Shown here: positions 46,516-55,851 of the stretch, piece by piece | Position numbering within the stretch: position 1 is the first letter of the stretch | Layout: every line of letters starts with the position of its first letter | Assembly (NCBI GenBank): GCA_903896615.1 | Contig: CAITYM010000020.1 | Coordinates: forward strand, 81,781 to 145,780 | Reading direction: 5' to 3' | Length of the DNA: 64,000 nucleotides | Source: an uncultured Burkholderiales bacterium | GTDB taxonomy: Bacteria > Pseudomonadota > Gammaproteobacteria > Burkholderiales > Burkholderiaceae_C | The notes under the pieces: generated by a model | What the model was told of the DNA's origin: nothing | Seen by the model: only the letters and a program-made list of their open reading frames with translations | The model's database searches: none | Made by a program: the position numbers and the translations under genes

Positions 46516-47130
46516 ATGTCAGAACAAAATAACAACGGCGAGTCATCCAATCAGCCACAAGGAGTGGGCGGATCTGAACCGCATCCTCATAATTCGGCTC
46601 ATCCAGATCAGCACCCAGATCAACACCCACAGCCCTCCACAGGTGCAACCCCTGAGAATTTAGATCCTTTGTCCAAAGCTTTGGCTGAGGTAGCGATTTT
46701 GCAGGCCAAGGTTTCTGAATTGAATGATCAGTTCTTAAGAGCGCAAGCGGATGTGCAAAATGCCAGGCGTAGGGCGGATGAGGAGGTATCAAAAGCTCGC
46801 AAATTTGCCATTGAGGCCTTTGCAGAGAGCCTGCTCCCCGTGACCGATAGTTTGGAGGCTGGGCTCGCGATTAAAGAGGTGACACTTGAGCAAATTAGAG
46901 AAGGCTCTGAGGCTACGCTTAGGCAGCTAAAAAGCGCCTTAGAGCGAAATAAAGTCTTAGAAATCAACCCGCAAGCAGGGGAAAAATTTGATCCTCACCA
47001 CCACCAAGCCATAAGTGTGGTGCCTGCCGACCAAGAGCCAAACACTGTGGTGTCCGTTTTGCAAAAGGGATATTTGATTATGGACCGTGTCATTAGGCCT
47101 GCTTTGATCACGGTTTCAGCACCCAAGTAG
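46516..47130 (+). CDS. grpE: Nucleotide exchange factor GrpE
   Basis: 204 aa. The N-tail is polar with a His/Pro-rich stretch ([13 protein letters not shown]). The long dimerising helix follows ([20 protein letters not shown]), then the beta-domain with [11 protein letters not shown] and the ending [17 protein letters not shown]. GrpE releases ADP from DnaK. It opens the grpE-dnaK-dnaJ order. Confidence 0.96.
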   Translation: MSEQNNNGESSNQPQGVGGSEPHPHNSAHPDQHPDQHPQPSTGATPENLDPLSKALAEVAILQAKVSELNDQFLRAQADVQNARRRADEEVSKARKFAIEAFAESLLPVTDSLEAGLAIKEVTLEQIREGSEATLRQLKSALERNKVLEINPQAGEKFDPHHHQAISVVPADQEPNTVVSVLQKGYLIMDRVIRPALITVSAPK

Positions 47131-47176
47131 TGCAAAAACTCAAATTAATTAAATATCTAGCTTGAAATTTGCAAGG

Positions 47177-47185
47177 TTATCCACA
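47177..47185 (+). promoter_or_regulatory. Perfect DnaA box upstream of dnaK
   Basis: TTATCCACA matches the high-affinity DnaA consensus exactly and lies 70 bases before dnaK, in the 124-base grpE-dnaK spacer. A single 9-mer may be chance. Confidence 0.4.
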
Positions 47186-47254
47186 GATAACAATGAACAG
47201 TATTAACAAATCGTCGCTCTAACGAAAATAAAGCGGCCCTTACGGAGAAGAAAA

Positions 47255-49207
47255 ATGGGAAAAATGATTGGTATCGATTTAGGAACCACAAATTCATGTG
47301 TTGCTGTAATGGAGGGCAATACAACCAAGGTTATCGAAAACGCAGAGGGCGCGAGAACAACACCTTCGATCATTGCTTACATGGAAGATGGTGAGATTTT
47401 GGTTGGTGCATCTGCTAAGAGACAGGCGGTAACGAATCCTCGCAATACCCTGTACGCGGTGAAGCGTTTGATTGGGCGCAAGTTTGAGGAGAAGGAAGTT
47501 CAAAAAGACATTAACTTGATGCCTTACAAAATTAGCAAAGCCGATAACGGAGACGCATGGGTCGAAGTAAGAGGCGACAAGTTAGCTCCCCCACAAATAA
47601 GCGCAGAAGTTTTGCGTAAGATGAAAAAAACGGCTGAGGACTATTTGGGTGAGGCGGTTACAGAGGCGGTGATTACAGTGCCCGCTTACTTTAACGACGC
47701 GCAGCGCCAAGCCACTAAAGATGCAGGTCGCATTGCGGGCTTAGATGTTAAGCGCATTATCAATGAGCCTACAGCTGCAGCTTTGGCGTTTGGTTTAGAT
47801 AAAAATGAAAAAGGCGATCGCAAGATTGCTGTGTATGACCTTGGAGGCGGAACATTTGACGTCTCTATTATTGAGATCGCTGATGTTGACGGCGAAAAGC
47901 AATTCGAAGTTCTCTCAACCAACGGTGATACGTTCTTAGGCGGAGAAGATTTTGACCAGCGCATTATTGATTTCATCATTGGTGAGTTCAAAAAAGAGCA
48001 AGGGGTGGATCTCTCAAAAGATGTGCTCGCTTTGCAGCGCCTAAAAGAAGCTGCTGAAAAGGCTAAGATTGAGTTGTCCTCTGCGACCTCTACCGATGTC
48101 AATTTGCCTTACATCACAGCGGACGCCTCTGGGCCTAAGCATTTGAGCGTAAAGATTACTCGCTCCAAGCTTGAGTCAATCGTTGAAGAGCTCATAGAGA
48201 GAACAATTGCACCTTGTCGCACCGCTATTAAAGATGCGGGTGTAAGTGTGGGTGATATTCATGATGTGATCTTGGTTGGTGGTATGACCCGCATGCCGAA
48301 GGTTCAAGAAAAGGTTAAAGAGTTTTTTGGTCAAGAACCACGCAAAGACGTTAACCCTGATGAGGCCGTTGCAGTCGGCGCAGCCATTCAAGGACAAGTG
48401 CTATCTGGTGATCGCACCGATGTGTTGTTACTCGACGTTACCCCTTTGTCCCTTGGCATTGAGACCTTGGGGGGTGTGATGACAAAGATGATTACAAAGA
48501 ACACAACGATTCCCACCAAATTTGCGCAAAGCTTTTCAACTGCAGATGACAACCAGCCCGCTGTAACGATCAAGGTTTACCAAGGTGAGCGTGAGATGGC
48601 AAGTGCGAACAAATCACTTGGCGAGTTTAATTTAGAAGGCATTCCTCCCGCACCTCGTGGTACCCCTCAAATCGAAGTTGCATTTGATATTGATGCAAAC
48701 GGTATCTTGCACGTCAGTGCAAAAGACAAAGGTACGGGTAAAGAGAACAAGATCACGATCAAGGCCAACTCTGGACTCTCTGAAGAGGAGATTCAACAGA
48801 TGGTCAAGGACGCGGAGATTAATGCTGCGGAGGACAAGAAAAAGTTAGAGATTATTCAGTCCCGCAATCAAGCCGACTCTGCACTTCACAGTGTGAAGAA
48901 AAGTCTCTCCGAACACGGCGATAAGATAGAGGCTAGCGAGAAAGAGGCTATTGAGTCTGCTCTCAAGTCGCTTGAAGAGGCTTTAAAAGGCGAGGACAAA
49001 GCTGAGATAGATGCTAAAACTGAAGCCTTAATGACCGCAAGTCAAAAACTCGGTGAGAAAGTCTACGCTGACATGCAGGCCGCCCAAGCTGCCCAGGCCG
49101 CAGGGGGCGCTGCGGGTGCCGGTCACGATGATCACTCTGGTGCATCCTCCAAACCTCACGACGATAATGTCGTGGACGCAGAGGTTAAGGAAGTCAAAAA
49201 GGGCTGA
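47255..49207 (+). CDS. dnaK: Hsp70 chaperone DnaK
   Basis: 650 aa. The ATPase domain has [28 protein letters not shown] and [14 protein letters not shown]. The substrate-binding domain starts after the [11 protein letters not shown] linker region, and the helical lid ends in an Ala/Gly-rich, disordered tail with a charged EVKEVKKG end. With DnaJ and GrpE it refolds proteins. A GGAG site lies 7-8 bases upstream of the ATG. Confidence 0.98.
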   Translation: MGKMIGIDLGTTNSCVAVMEGNTTKVIENAEGARTTPSIIAYMEDGEILVGASAKRQAVTNPRNTLYAVKRLIGRKFEEKEVQKDINLMPYKISKADNGDAWVEVRGDKLAPPQISAEVLRKMKKTAEDYLGEAVTEAVITVPAYFNDAQRQATKDAGRIAGLDVKRIINEPTAAALAFGLDKNEKGDRKIAVYDLGGGTFDVSIIEIADVDGEKQFEVLSTNGDTFLGGEDFDQRIIDFIIGEFKKEQGVDLSKDVLALQRLKEAAEKAKIELSSATSTDVNLPYITADASGPKHLSVKITRSKLESIVEELIERTIAPCRTAIKDAGVSVGDIHDVILVGGMTRMPKVQEKVKEFFGQEPRKDVNPDEAVAVGAAIQGQVLSGDRTDVLLLDVTPLSLGIETLGGVMTKMITKNTTIPTKFAQSFSTADDNQPAVTIKVYQGEREMASANKSLGEFNLEGIPPAPRGTPQIEVAFDIDANGILHVSAKDKGTGKENKITIKANSGLSEEEIQQMVKDAEINAAEDKKKLEIIQSRNQADSALHSVKKSLSEHGDKIEASEKEAIESALKSLEEALKGEDKAEIDAKTEALMTASQKLGEKVYADMQAAQAAQAAGGAAGAGHDDHSGASSKPHDDNVVDAEVKEVKKG

Positions 49208-49328
49208 CCTAACTCTCAACATCTGTGATCTCTTCCCAAATGAGGGGTCATTGAATTCACTTCGCCGCGCTGGGTCTTAGGTTTAAGACACTTCGCGGCG
49301 CTTGTACTCGATCAACTACAAAACCATC

Positions 49329-50468
49329 ATGGCTAAACGCGATTTTTATGAAATCCTAGGTGTTGCAAAAAACGCTAGTGAAGAAGATATCAAAAAGGCT
49401 TATCGCAAGTTAGCGATGAAGTTCCATCCTGACCGCAATCAAGGCGATAAGTCCAAGGACGCAGAGGCTAAATTCAAGGAAGCCAAAGAGGCGTATGAGA
49501 TGCTCTCTGACGCTGAGAAAAGAGCCGCCTACGATCAGTACGGTCACGCTGGAGTTGATCCTAATATGCGCGGTGGACCTGGTGGCGCGCAGGGCTTTGG
49601 AGGCGGTGGGTTTGCGGACGCGTTTGGTGATATTTTTGGCGACATCTTTGGACAGGCAAGGCGCCAACAAGGAGGGCGCCAAGTTTACCGAGGTAATGAT
49701 CTCAGCTATGCGATGGAGATCACCCTAGAGGAGGCGGCGAAAGGGAAGGAGACCCAAATCAAGATCCCAAGTTGGAACACTTGTGAGCCCTGCAACGGTA
49801 GTGGCGCAAAACCTGGCACCTCCGTTAAAACGTGTACCACCTGTCAAGGTAGCGGCTCTGTTCAAATGAGACAAGGCTTCTTTAGCGTTCAACAAACTTG
49901 TCCGCATTGCAGGGGCTCCGGGCGCATTATTCCTGAGATTTGTACGACCTGTCACGGTCAGGGAAAGACTAAAACGCAAAAAACACTTGAGGTCAAAATA
50001 CCTTCTGGTATCGATGATGGAATGCGAATTCGAAGCTCTGGAAATGGTGAGCCAGGGACCAATGGTGGTCCAGCCGGAGATCTCTTTATCGAGATTAGGC
50101 TTAAAAAGCATGATATTTTTGAGCGCGATGCAGACGATCTGCACTGTGCCATACCGATTAGTTTTACCACCGCCTCACTGGGAGGGGAGATTAATGTCCC
50201 AACACTAGAAGGACAGGCAACTATAGATATCCCCGAGGGCACCCAGTCGGGCAAACAGTTCCGCTTAAGGGGTAAGGGTATCAAGGGTGTTCGCTCAAGT
50301 TTCCCGGGTGATCTTTACTGTCATATCAATATTGAGACCCCAGTGAAATTAACCGAGCACCAACGCAAACTCATGCGCGAGCTTGATGAGTCACTTAAAA
50401 AAGGCGGTGCCAAACACTCCCCCAATGAAGACGGCTGGGCAGATAAGTTAAAGGGCTTTTTTAAATAA
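49329..50468 (+). CDS. dnaJ: Co-chaperone DnaJ
   Basis: 379 aa from the ATG at 49329 ([11 protein letters not shown]). The J domain has the HPD motif (KFHPDRNQG), a Gly/Phe-rich linker follows, and four zinc-binding CxxCxGxG repeats are intact: [24 protein letters not shown] and CTTCHGQG. It stimulates the DnaK ATPase and delivers substrates. The earlier in-frame start at 49302 is unlikely. Confidence 0.98.
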   Translation: MAKRDFYEILGVAKNASEEDIKKAYRKLAMKFHPDRNQGDKSKDAEAKFKEAKEAYEMLSDAEKRAAYDQYGHAGVDPNMRGGPGGAQGFGGGGFADAFGDIFGDIFGQARRQQGGRQVYRGNDLSYAMEITLEEAAKGKETQIKIPSWNTCEPCNGSGAKPGTSVKTCTTCQGSGSVQMRQGFFSVQQTCPHCRGSGRIIPEICTTCHGQGKTKTQKTLEVKIPSGIDDGMRIRSSGNGEPGTNGGPAGDLFIEIRLKKHDIFERDADDLHCAIPISFTTASLGGEINVPTLEGQATIDIPEGTQSGKQFRLRGKGIKGVRSSFPGDLYCHINIETPVKLTEHQRKLMRELDESLKKGGAKHSPNEDGWADKLKGFFK

Positions 50469-50472
50469 CGAG

Positions 50473-50513
50473 TGTTGGCTATTTTTTAATAAATTACTAG
50501 AAAATAGCCAACA
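50473..50513 (+). terminator. Long inverted repeat after dnaJ
   Basis: A 13-bp perfect stem (TGTTGGCTATTTT at 50473-50485 with its complement at 50501-50513) surrounds a 15-base loop, starting 5 bases after the dnaJ stop. There is no strong T-run after it, so it may act as an RNA 3'-end stabiliser as much as a terminator. Confidence 0.6.
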
Positions 50514-50599
50514 ACTTTGAGCTAACTGGAGCGTTGCCCTTGCTGCGGGGCAGAGCTGTGAGCGCTGGCAGCTCTTTCAACTCTTTCAAATGTGACCCA

Positions 50600-51124
50600 T
50601 TAAAAGAACCGGTCTAAAAGTTTCCTGCTATGTCGATCAAGTTTAGGCAGGTCTTTGATAAGAAACTGTACTCCGTACCGATCGCTCACGATTAGCGTTT
50701 TAGAGGACAGCCTTCGGATATCCTCCTCTCCCTTGAGCTCCAGCTCTGTTGTGCCCCTAGACGTCTGGATGTGCCAAATGCATGGTGTCGTAAAGCTAGA
50801 TACACGCTCTAGCTTTAGGATTTCTGGCATAAATTCACGTTCACGTAGCGCACCTTCCACGCTTGCCCGTTGGTCATCGTTTAATAATTCAAGCGCTTCG
50901 ATCCACACTAGCTCTTTACCTTCGCCACTTAATATGGAAATGCCTGTAGAAGGGGACTCAATGGGGAAGGCGCGGACAACCACAACTTCTTGGGGCGCAC
51001 TGAGCTTAGCAGCTTCTTTTTGATCGAAGGACAAAACCCATTTACCCAAAGTGTTTTTATAAAGATTGAAAACATGGGGGGATTGCATTTGATTGGACTG
51101 TGCGCTTTTCATGGAACTATTCAT
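50600..51124 (-). CDS. DUF1854 protein of the cyanophycin locus
   Basis: 174 aa. The core (FNLYKNTLGKWVLSF, VVVVRAFPIESPSTGISIL, IWHIQTSRGTTELELKGEED and the final DRYGVQFLIKDLPKLDRHSRKLLDRFF) is the DUF1854 pattern. Relatives are found beside cyanophycin synthetase genes in betaproteobacteria, but no biochemical role is known to me. Its ATG overlaps the stop of the ABC transporter gene by 4 bases, so the two proteins are translationally coupled and probably work together. No signal peptide or membrane segment is visible. Confidence 0.85.
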   Translation of the reverse strand: MNSSMKSAQSNQMQSPHVFNLYKNTLGKWVLSFDQKEAAKLSAPQEVVVVRAFPIESPSTGISILSGEGKELVWIEALELLNDDQRASVEGALREREFMPEILKLERVSSFTTPCIWHIQTSRGTTELELKGEEDIRRLSSKTLIVSDRYGVQFLIKDLPKLDRHSRKLLDRFF

Positions 51125-53451
51125 AGTGCAACACCGTTGTTGGTTGCTTCACTTGTTTGTGAATCAAAGACGTTGCGGTCTTTTTCGGCCTGGCGGGCCT
51201 GTGCCTCGTAGAGTCTCCAGTACGCACCCTTACGAGCAAGTAGTTCATCATGTTTGCCCATCTCCACTATTTGACCCGCTTCCATGACCACCAAACGGTC
51301 CGCTTTGTGAAGAGTTGAGAGTCGGTGCGCAATGGCTATGGTTGTGCGCCCTTTGACCAAGTTGTCTAGTGCCTTTTGGATTTCTTGTTCTGTTTCAGTA
51401 TCAACGGAGGAGGTGGCCTCATCCATAATCAAAATCTTAGGATTTATCAGCAAAGCTCTAGCGATGGAGATCCTTTGGCGTTCACCGCCCGAGAGCCCTT
51501 GGCCACGCTCTCCCACAAGTGAGTCATAGCCTTGGGGTAGACGCAGTATGAATTCATGCGCGTTCGCCGCCCTAGCAGCATTAACGATTTCTTCTCGGCT
51601 CGCATGCGGGCGACCATAAGCAATGTTTTCTGCAATCGTGCCAAAAAACAAAAAAGGTTCCTGTAAAACCAAACCAATATGGGACCTGTACTCAGCCAGA
51701 GTCAGGTCTCGAATATCAATGCCGTCTAATTGGATAGCGCCCTCTGATAGATCGTAAAAGCGACAAATTAAGTTCACCATGGTTGACTTACCAGAGCCAC
51801 TTTGCCCGACTAATCCAATCATCTCTCCCGGTTGGATGTTGAGCGTCAGGTCTTTGATCACTGCTCTATTTCCATACCTAAATCCAGCATGGCTGATTTG
51901 TATTTCGCCCCGCACTTGGCCCAAGTGTTTGGGATGCGTTGGCTCTGGAACGCTTGAGACATGATCGAGTATTTCAAAAATACGCTTAGCTCCAGCGGCA
52001 GCTTTTTGGGTGTTAGAGACGATTCTGCTCATTGAATCGAGTCGGTTGTAGAACCTGCCAATGTAGGCCAAAAAGGCTGTTAGCACACCCACTGTAATAT
52101 CGTGATGCGCTACCTGCCAAATACCAAAGGCCCAAACCACCAACAACCCAACCTCTGTCATCATTGTGACCGTGGGTGAGAAAAGTGACCACAAAAAGTT
52201 AATGCGGTCATTCATATTGAGGTTATGGCGATTCGCTTCCCTAAAGCGCGCAGTCTCGCGCTCTTCTTGGGCGAACGCTTTGACGACTCTAATGCCTGGG
52301 ATCGTATCTGCTAAAACATTGGTTAATTCAGACCAAACCCGGTCAATTTTCTCAAACCCAGTCCTGAGCTTGTCCCGCACGACGTGGATTAACCAAGCGA
52401 TAAAGGGCAGAGGTACAAGGGTCGCAGCAGCAAGCCAGGGATCTATTGCAACCAGTATGCACGCGGTCATAAGGATCATTAGGACGTCGGTAGCAAAATC
52501 CAGTAAATGAAGCGACAAAAAGACACAGAGTCTGTCTGTTTCACTGCCAATCCTACTCATCAAATCCCCGGTACGACGTCCCCCGAAATACTCTAGGGAC
52601 AGCTTTAGGAGGTGCTCATAGGCGCTAGTCCTCAGGTCAGCACCAATGCGCTCTGATACGAGAGCCAAAATATAGGTCTTCCCCCACCCCAGACCCCAGG
52701 CCAAAAGTGCAGACCCAAAGAGCCCCATCAGGTACAGGGAAACTTTGTCGATGTCGATTTGCTGTCCATTTTGAAAGGGGATCAACACATCATCCATGAG
52801 TGGCATGGTGAGGTAGGGAGGAACGAGTGTTGCTGCGGTTGCTGCGAGCGTTAGTGAAAAGCCCGAGAAAAGTTGCCACTGATAGGGTTTAGCGAACCGC
52901 CAAAGCCTAAATAAACTCCATGAAATCGCGGGTGCTTCGCCCTCCTTTTGGCAATTGCGGCACACGCCGTTTGCATCAAGGTTTGCCCTGCACTGGGGAC
53001 AACGGCCCTCCAACAAGAACTGGGAGTCGGAAATATCCGATTGCGGATGATTTTTAGCCTCAAGTGTGAGTCTTTGGCAAACCAAGTTTACCAACTCAGT
53101 AAATTGGGACGCATCTTGTTGAAATTTAAGGGTAAAACGCCAGGCCGCTAATTTTGAATTTGAATCCAATAGCTCTAAGTTCCCGACTCCTGCATAATCA
53201 AAATAGTTCACCCTGCAACCTGGCTTTAAGGGCCAAATTGCAGTATTGAACCCGTCTTTGTCGCTCTTTTCAATGGCAAGTAGCCGAGTCTCGGTACAGA
53301 TTAGAATTCCATGGGTGAAACATAACTGCGAATCTAGGTCAACCTGCATCCAGCCTAGAACGTTCTCTGTAGGTAAGATCTTTGCTGAAACAAGGGAATT
53401 CCAGCTAGTAGGCAAAGAAGCGGGGCTATAACCGAGAGGGTGAGGAATCAT
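51121..53451 (-). CDS. ABC exporter-type protein of the cyanophycin locus
   Basis: 776 aa, a fused membrane and ATPase half-transporter. The first 175 residues are unusual: a beta-rich domain, then a zinc-ribbon with CPQC (151-154) and CRNC (164-167). Six membrane segments follow (about 185-480, with the RTGDLMSRIGSETDRL coupling region), then the ATPase with Walker A GQSGSGKST, signature LSGGERQR and Walker B ILIMDEATSS. Family knowledge places such proteins beside cphA genes, but the substrate is unknown. It is divergent from cphA' with 173 bases between starts and overlaps the DUF1854 gene. Confidence 0.88.
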   Translation of the reverse strand: MIPHPLGYSPASLPTSWNSLVSAKILPTENVLGWMQVDLDSQLCFTHGILICTETRLLAIEKSDKDGFNTAIWPLKPGCRVNYFDYAGVGNLELLDSNSKLAAWRFTLKFQQDASQFTELVNLVCQRLTLEAKNHPQSDISDSQFLLEGRCPQCRANLDANGVCRNCQKEGEAPAISWSLFRLWRFAKPYQWQLFSGFSLTLAATAATLVPPYLTMPLMDDVLIPFQNGQQIDIDKVSLYLMGLFGSALLAWGLGWGKTYILALVSERIGADLRTSAYEHLLKLSLEYFGGRRTGDLMSRIGSETDRLCVFLSLHLLDFATDVLMILMTACILVAIDPWLAAATLVPLPFIAWLIHVVRDKLRTGFEKIDRVWSELTNVLADTIPGIRVVKAFAQEERETARFREANRHNLNMNDRINFLWSLFSPTVTMMTEVGLLVVWAFGIWQVAHHDITVGVLTAFLAYIGRFYNRLDSMSRIVSNTQKAAAGAKRIFEILDHVSSVPEPTHPKHLGQVRGEIQISHAGFRYGNRAVIKDLTLNIQPGEMIGLVGQSGSGKSTMVNLICRFYDLSEGAIQLDGIDIRDLTLAEYRSHIGLVLQEPFLFFGTIAENIAYGRPHASREEIVNAARAANAHEFILRLPQGYDSLVGERGQGLSGGERQRISIARALLINPKILIMDEATSSVDTETEQEIQKALDNLVKGRTTIAIAHRLSTLHKADRLVVMEAGQIVEMGKHDELLARKGAYWRLYEAQARQAEKDRNVFDSQTSEATNNGVAL

Positions 53452-53624
53452 TCGTACTTTTATTAAAACTAGACAAAGAGATGAGCTCAGATTTCACTGC
53501 ATTTTGGACGAAATCAAAGTGCTTGTCCTCAATAGCTTTGATTGTAGCCATGCAGTACAGTAGTTCACTATAGCCTATAGACAATAACGGTATTTATCCA
53601 CTATCTCATTAAAACAAACATCCA

Positions 53625-55850
53625 ATGGCCTTCAAAGATATTGAGTTTTTGCAGATGCGCTATCTGCGCGGTCCCAATTTTTGGACTTACCGACCCGTCA
53701 TCGAAGCTTGGGTAGATATTGGAGAGCTGGAGCAGTACCCCTCTGACAAGATTCCAGGATTTGCTGAGAGACTACAACAATGGCTTCCCGGTTTGATCGA
53801 GCACCGCTGCGGGATTGGAGAGCGGGGCGGCTTTGTGCAACGTTTGAGCACTGGCACCTGGCCGGCTCATATCATGGAGCATGTGGCCATAGAACTTCAA
53901 ACCCTTGCTGGGATGCCGGTTGGATTTGGAAAGGCCCGCGAGACCAGTCAGGCTGGGGTGTATAAAGTTGTCATTCGAACCCGCCAAGAGCAAGTTGGTA
54001 CAGAAAGTCTAACGGCCGCAAGGGATCTTGTGATGGCCGCTATCAATGATCAGCCTTTTGACACCGGTGGTGTTGTCTCAAAACTAAAAGCCATGGTTGA
54101 TGATCTATGCCTGGGTCCATCTACAGCTTGTATTGTGGACGCTGCGAGTGATCGAAAAATTCCCTCCATTAGGCTAACCGATGGCAATTTGGTTCAACTC
54201 GGCTACGGCGCACGTCAGCGCAGAATTTGGACCGCAGAGACTGATCGCACAAGTGCTATAGCTGAGAGCATTTCAAGTGATAAAGATTTGACCAAACAAC
54301 TGCTCAGTCAATGCGGGGTACCTATACCTGAAGGACAAATTGTTGACTCCCCCGAGGAAGCTTGGGATGTTGCGCAGTCAATGGGGTTGCCCGTGGTTAT
54401 CAAGCCCAGTGACGGGAACCATGGTCGTGGTGTTGCCCTCGATTTGAATACTGCTGATGAAATCAAGGCTGCTTTTAAAGTAGCTCAGGGTGAGGGTAGT
54501 GATGTCATTGTTGAGCGGTTCATCAAAGGCGAGGAGCACCGGGTGTTGGTGGTTGGTAATAAAGTTGTCGCAGTTGCAAGAGGGGAGACAGCAACCATCA
54601 AGGGAGACGGTAAAAGCACAGTGCTTGAGTTAATAGAGTCACAAATTAATAGCGATCCTAGGCGTGGCGAAGAGGAAGGCTTTCCTTTAGACACCATCCG
54701 ATTATCTGAGCATCAACATGCGGTGCTTGAACTCCAGCGTCAAGGACTTAATGAAAAAAGTGTACTCGCTAAAGACAGAGTAGCCATCGTTCAGCGCAAC
54801 GGCAATATGAGTAACGATGTAACGGATCAAATCCATCCCGATATCGAGCAAATTGCAACACTTGCTGCAAGGGTGATTGGACTAGATATTGCAGGCATTG
54901 ATTTGGTTGTTGAAGATATCTCAAAACCCCTTGCAGCCCAAGGCGGTGCTATCGTAGAGGTTAACGCCGGTCCTGGACTACTCATGCATATCAAACCCGC
55001 GGTTGGCAGGCCAAGGCCTGTTGGGCGCGCAATCGTTGATCATCTTTTTTCCTATAACGAATCAGGGCGTATCCCCATTGTTGGTATTTTGGGGAGCGAC
55101 CAAACTCGTATCCTGTCTGAGCTTGTGACTTGGCTCCTGCATTTATCAGGACTCAGAACGGGTTTGGCTTGCAGCGCTGGACTTTTTATGAACCAAAGAA
55201 GAGTTCAAGCTGAGGATGCTAGGCACTTTGCGCTTTCGGAGCGGATCCTCATCAACCGCGCATTAGATGCAGCGGTCTTTGAAACCACTGTTTCTCAAAT
55301 ATTAGATGAAGGTCTTCCCTATGATCGTTGTCAGGTTGGTGTGTTAACCAATCTGCCAAAAGAGGAGGGGCTGGATAAACATGATATTAAAACTAAGGAG
55401 CAACTGCTGGCGGTGGTCAGGACGCAAATTGATTTAGTCTTAAAGGAGGGGGTTGGGGTCATCAATGCTGATGACCACGATATCGTTGGACTCTCTGAGC
55501 TATGTGATGGTGAAGTCATTTATTACGCCGAGTCGTTTGATAATCCATCTATCAAAAACCATGTTGCTAATGGCAGACGTTGTGTTTACTGCAAGGACGC
55601 CCAAGTTGTTATGGCGCGTGGGGATCAAGAAACCATGCTCTTTCCCCTTGAGTTCAAGCCCATCTCAAGACTCATCACAGATGAGGGTTTGAGCACCTCA
55701 ACTCTACTCGCCGCTGTTGCGACGGCCTGGGCTTTAGATATAAAACCACTTTTGATTCGTGCTGGACTTAAGAATTTCGGCCAACAAGAGAGTGAGCCCG
55801 TTTCAGTCTCGTCAACAAAGATAGTTAAAAAAACAAGGATGGATTCCTAA
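53625..55850 (+). CDS. Cyanophycin synthetase-like CphA' (degenerate Mur domain)
   Basis: 741 aa. N-domain (LRGPNFWTYRPVIEAWV, STACIVDAASDRKIP) and ATP-grasp domain (GLPVVIKPSDGNHGRGVAL, EVNAGPGLLMHIKP) are intact. In the Mur-ligase-like domain the P-loop reads GSDQTR (490-495) where active CphA has GTNGKT, and the C-terminal ligase lobe is mostly missing, so only the ATP-grasp site can act. Such single-site homologues resemble cyanobacterial CphA2, which joins aspartyl-arginine dipeptides. It is one base ahead of cphA. Confidence 0.9.
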   Translation: MAFKDIEFLQMRYLRGPNFWTYRPVIEAWVDIGELEQYPSDKIPGFAERLQQWLPGLIEHRCGIGERGGFVQRLSTGTWPAHIMEHVAIELQTLAGMPVGFGKARETSQAGVYKVVIRTRQEQVGTESLTAARDLVMAAINDQPFDTGGVVSKLKAMVDDLCLGPSTACIVDAASDRKIPSIRLTDGNLVQLGYGARQRRIWTAETDRTSAIAESISSDKDLTKQLLSQCGVPIPEGQIVDSPEEAWDVAQSMGLPVVIKPSDGNHGRGVALDLNTADEIKAAFKVAQGEGSDVIVERFIKGEEHRVLVVGNKVVAVARGETATIKGDGKSTVLELIESQINSDPRRGEEEGFPLDTIRLSEHQHAVLELQRQGLNEKSVLAKDRVAIVQRNGNMSNDVTDQIHPDIEQIATLAARVIGLDIAGIDLVVEDISKPLAAQGGAIVEVNAGPGLLMHIKPAVGRPRPVGRAIVDHLFSYNESGRIPIVGILGSDQTRILSELVTWLLHLSGLRTGLACSAGLFMNQRRVQAEDARHFALSERILINRALDAAVFETTVSQILDEGLPYDRCQVGVLTNLPKEEGLDKHDIKTKEQLLAVVRTQIDLVLKEGVGVINADDHDIVGLSELCDGEVIYYAESFDNPSIKNHVANGRRCVYCKDAQVVMARGDQETMLFPLEFKPISRLITDEGLSTSTLLAAVATAWALDIKPLLIRAGLKNFGQQESEPVSVSSTKIVKKTRMDS

Positions 55851-55851
55851 T

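Noticed and set aside
53593..53601. TTATCCACT upstream of cphA' as a DnaA box
   Set aside because: One mismatch at a single isolated site with no partner box and no link to replication.
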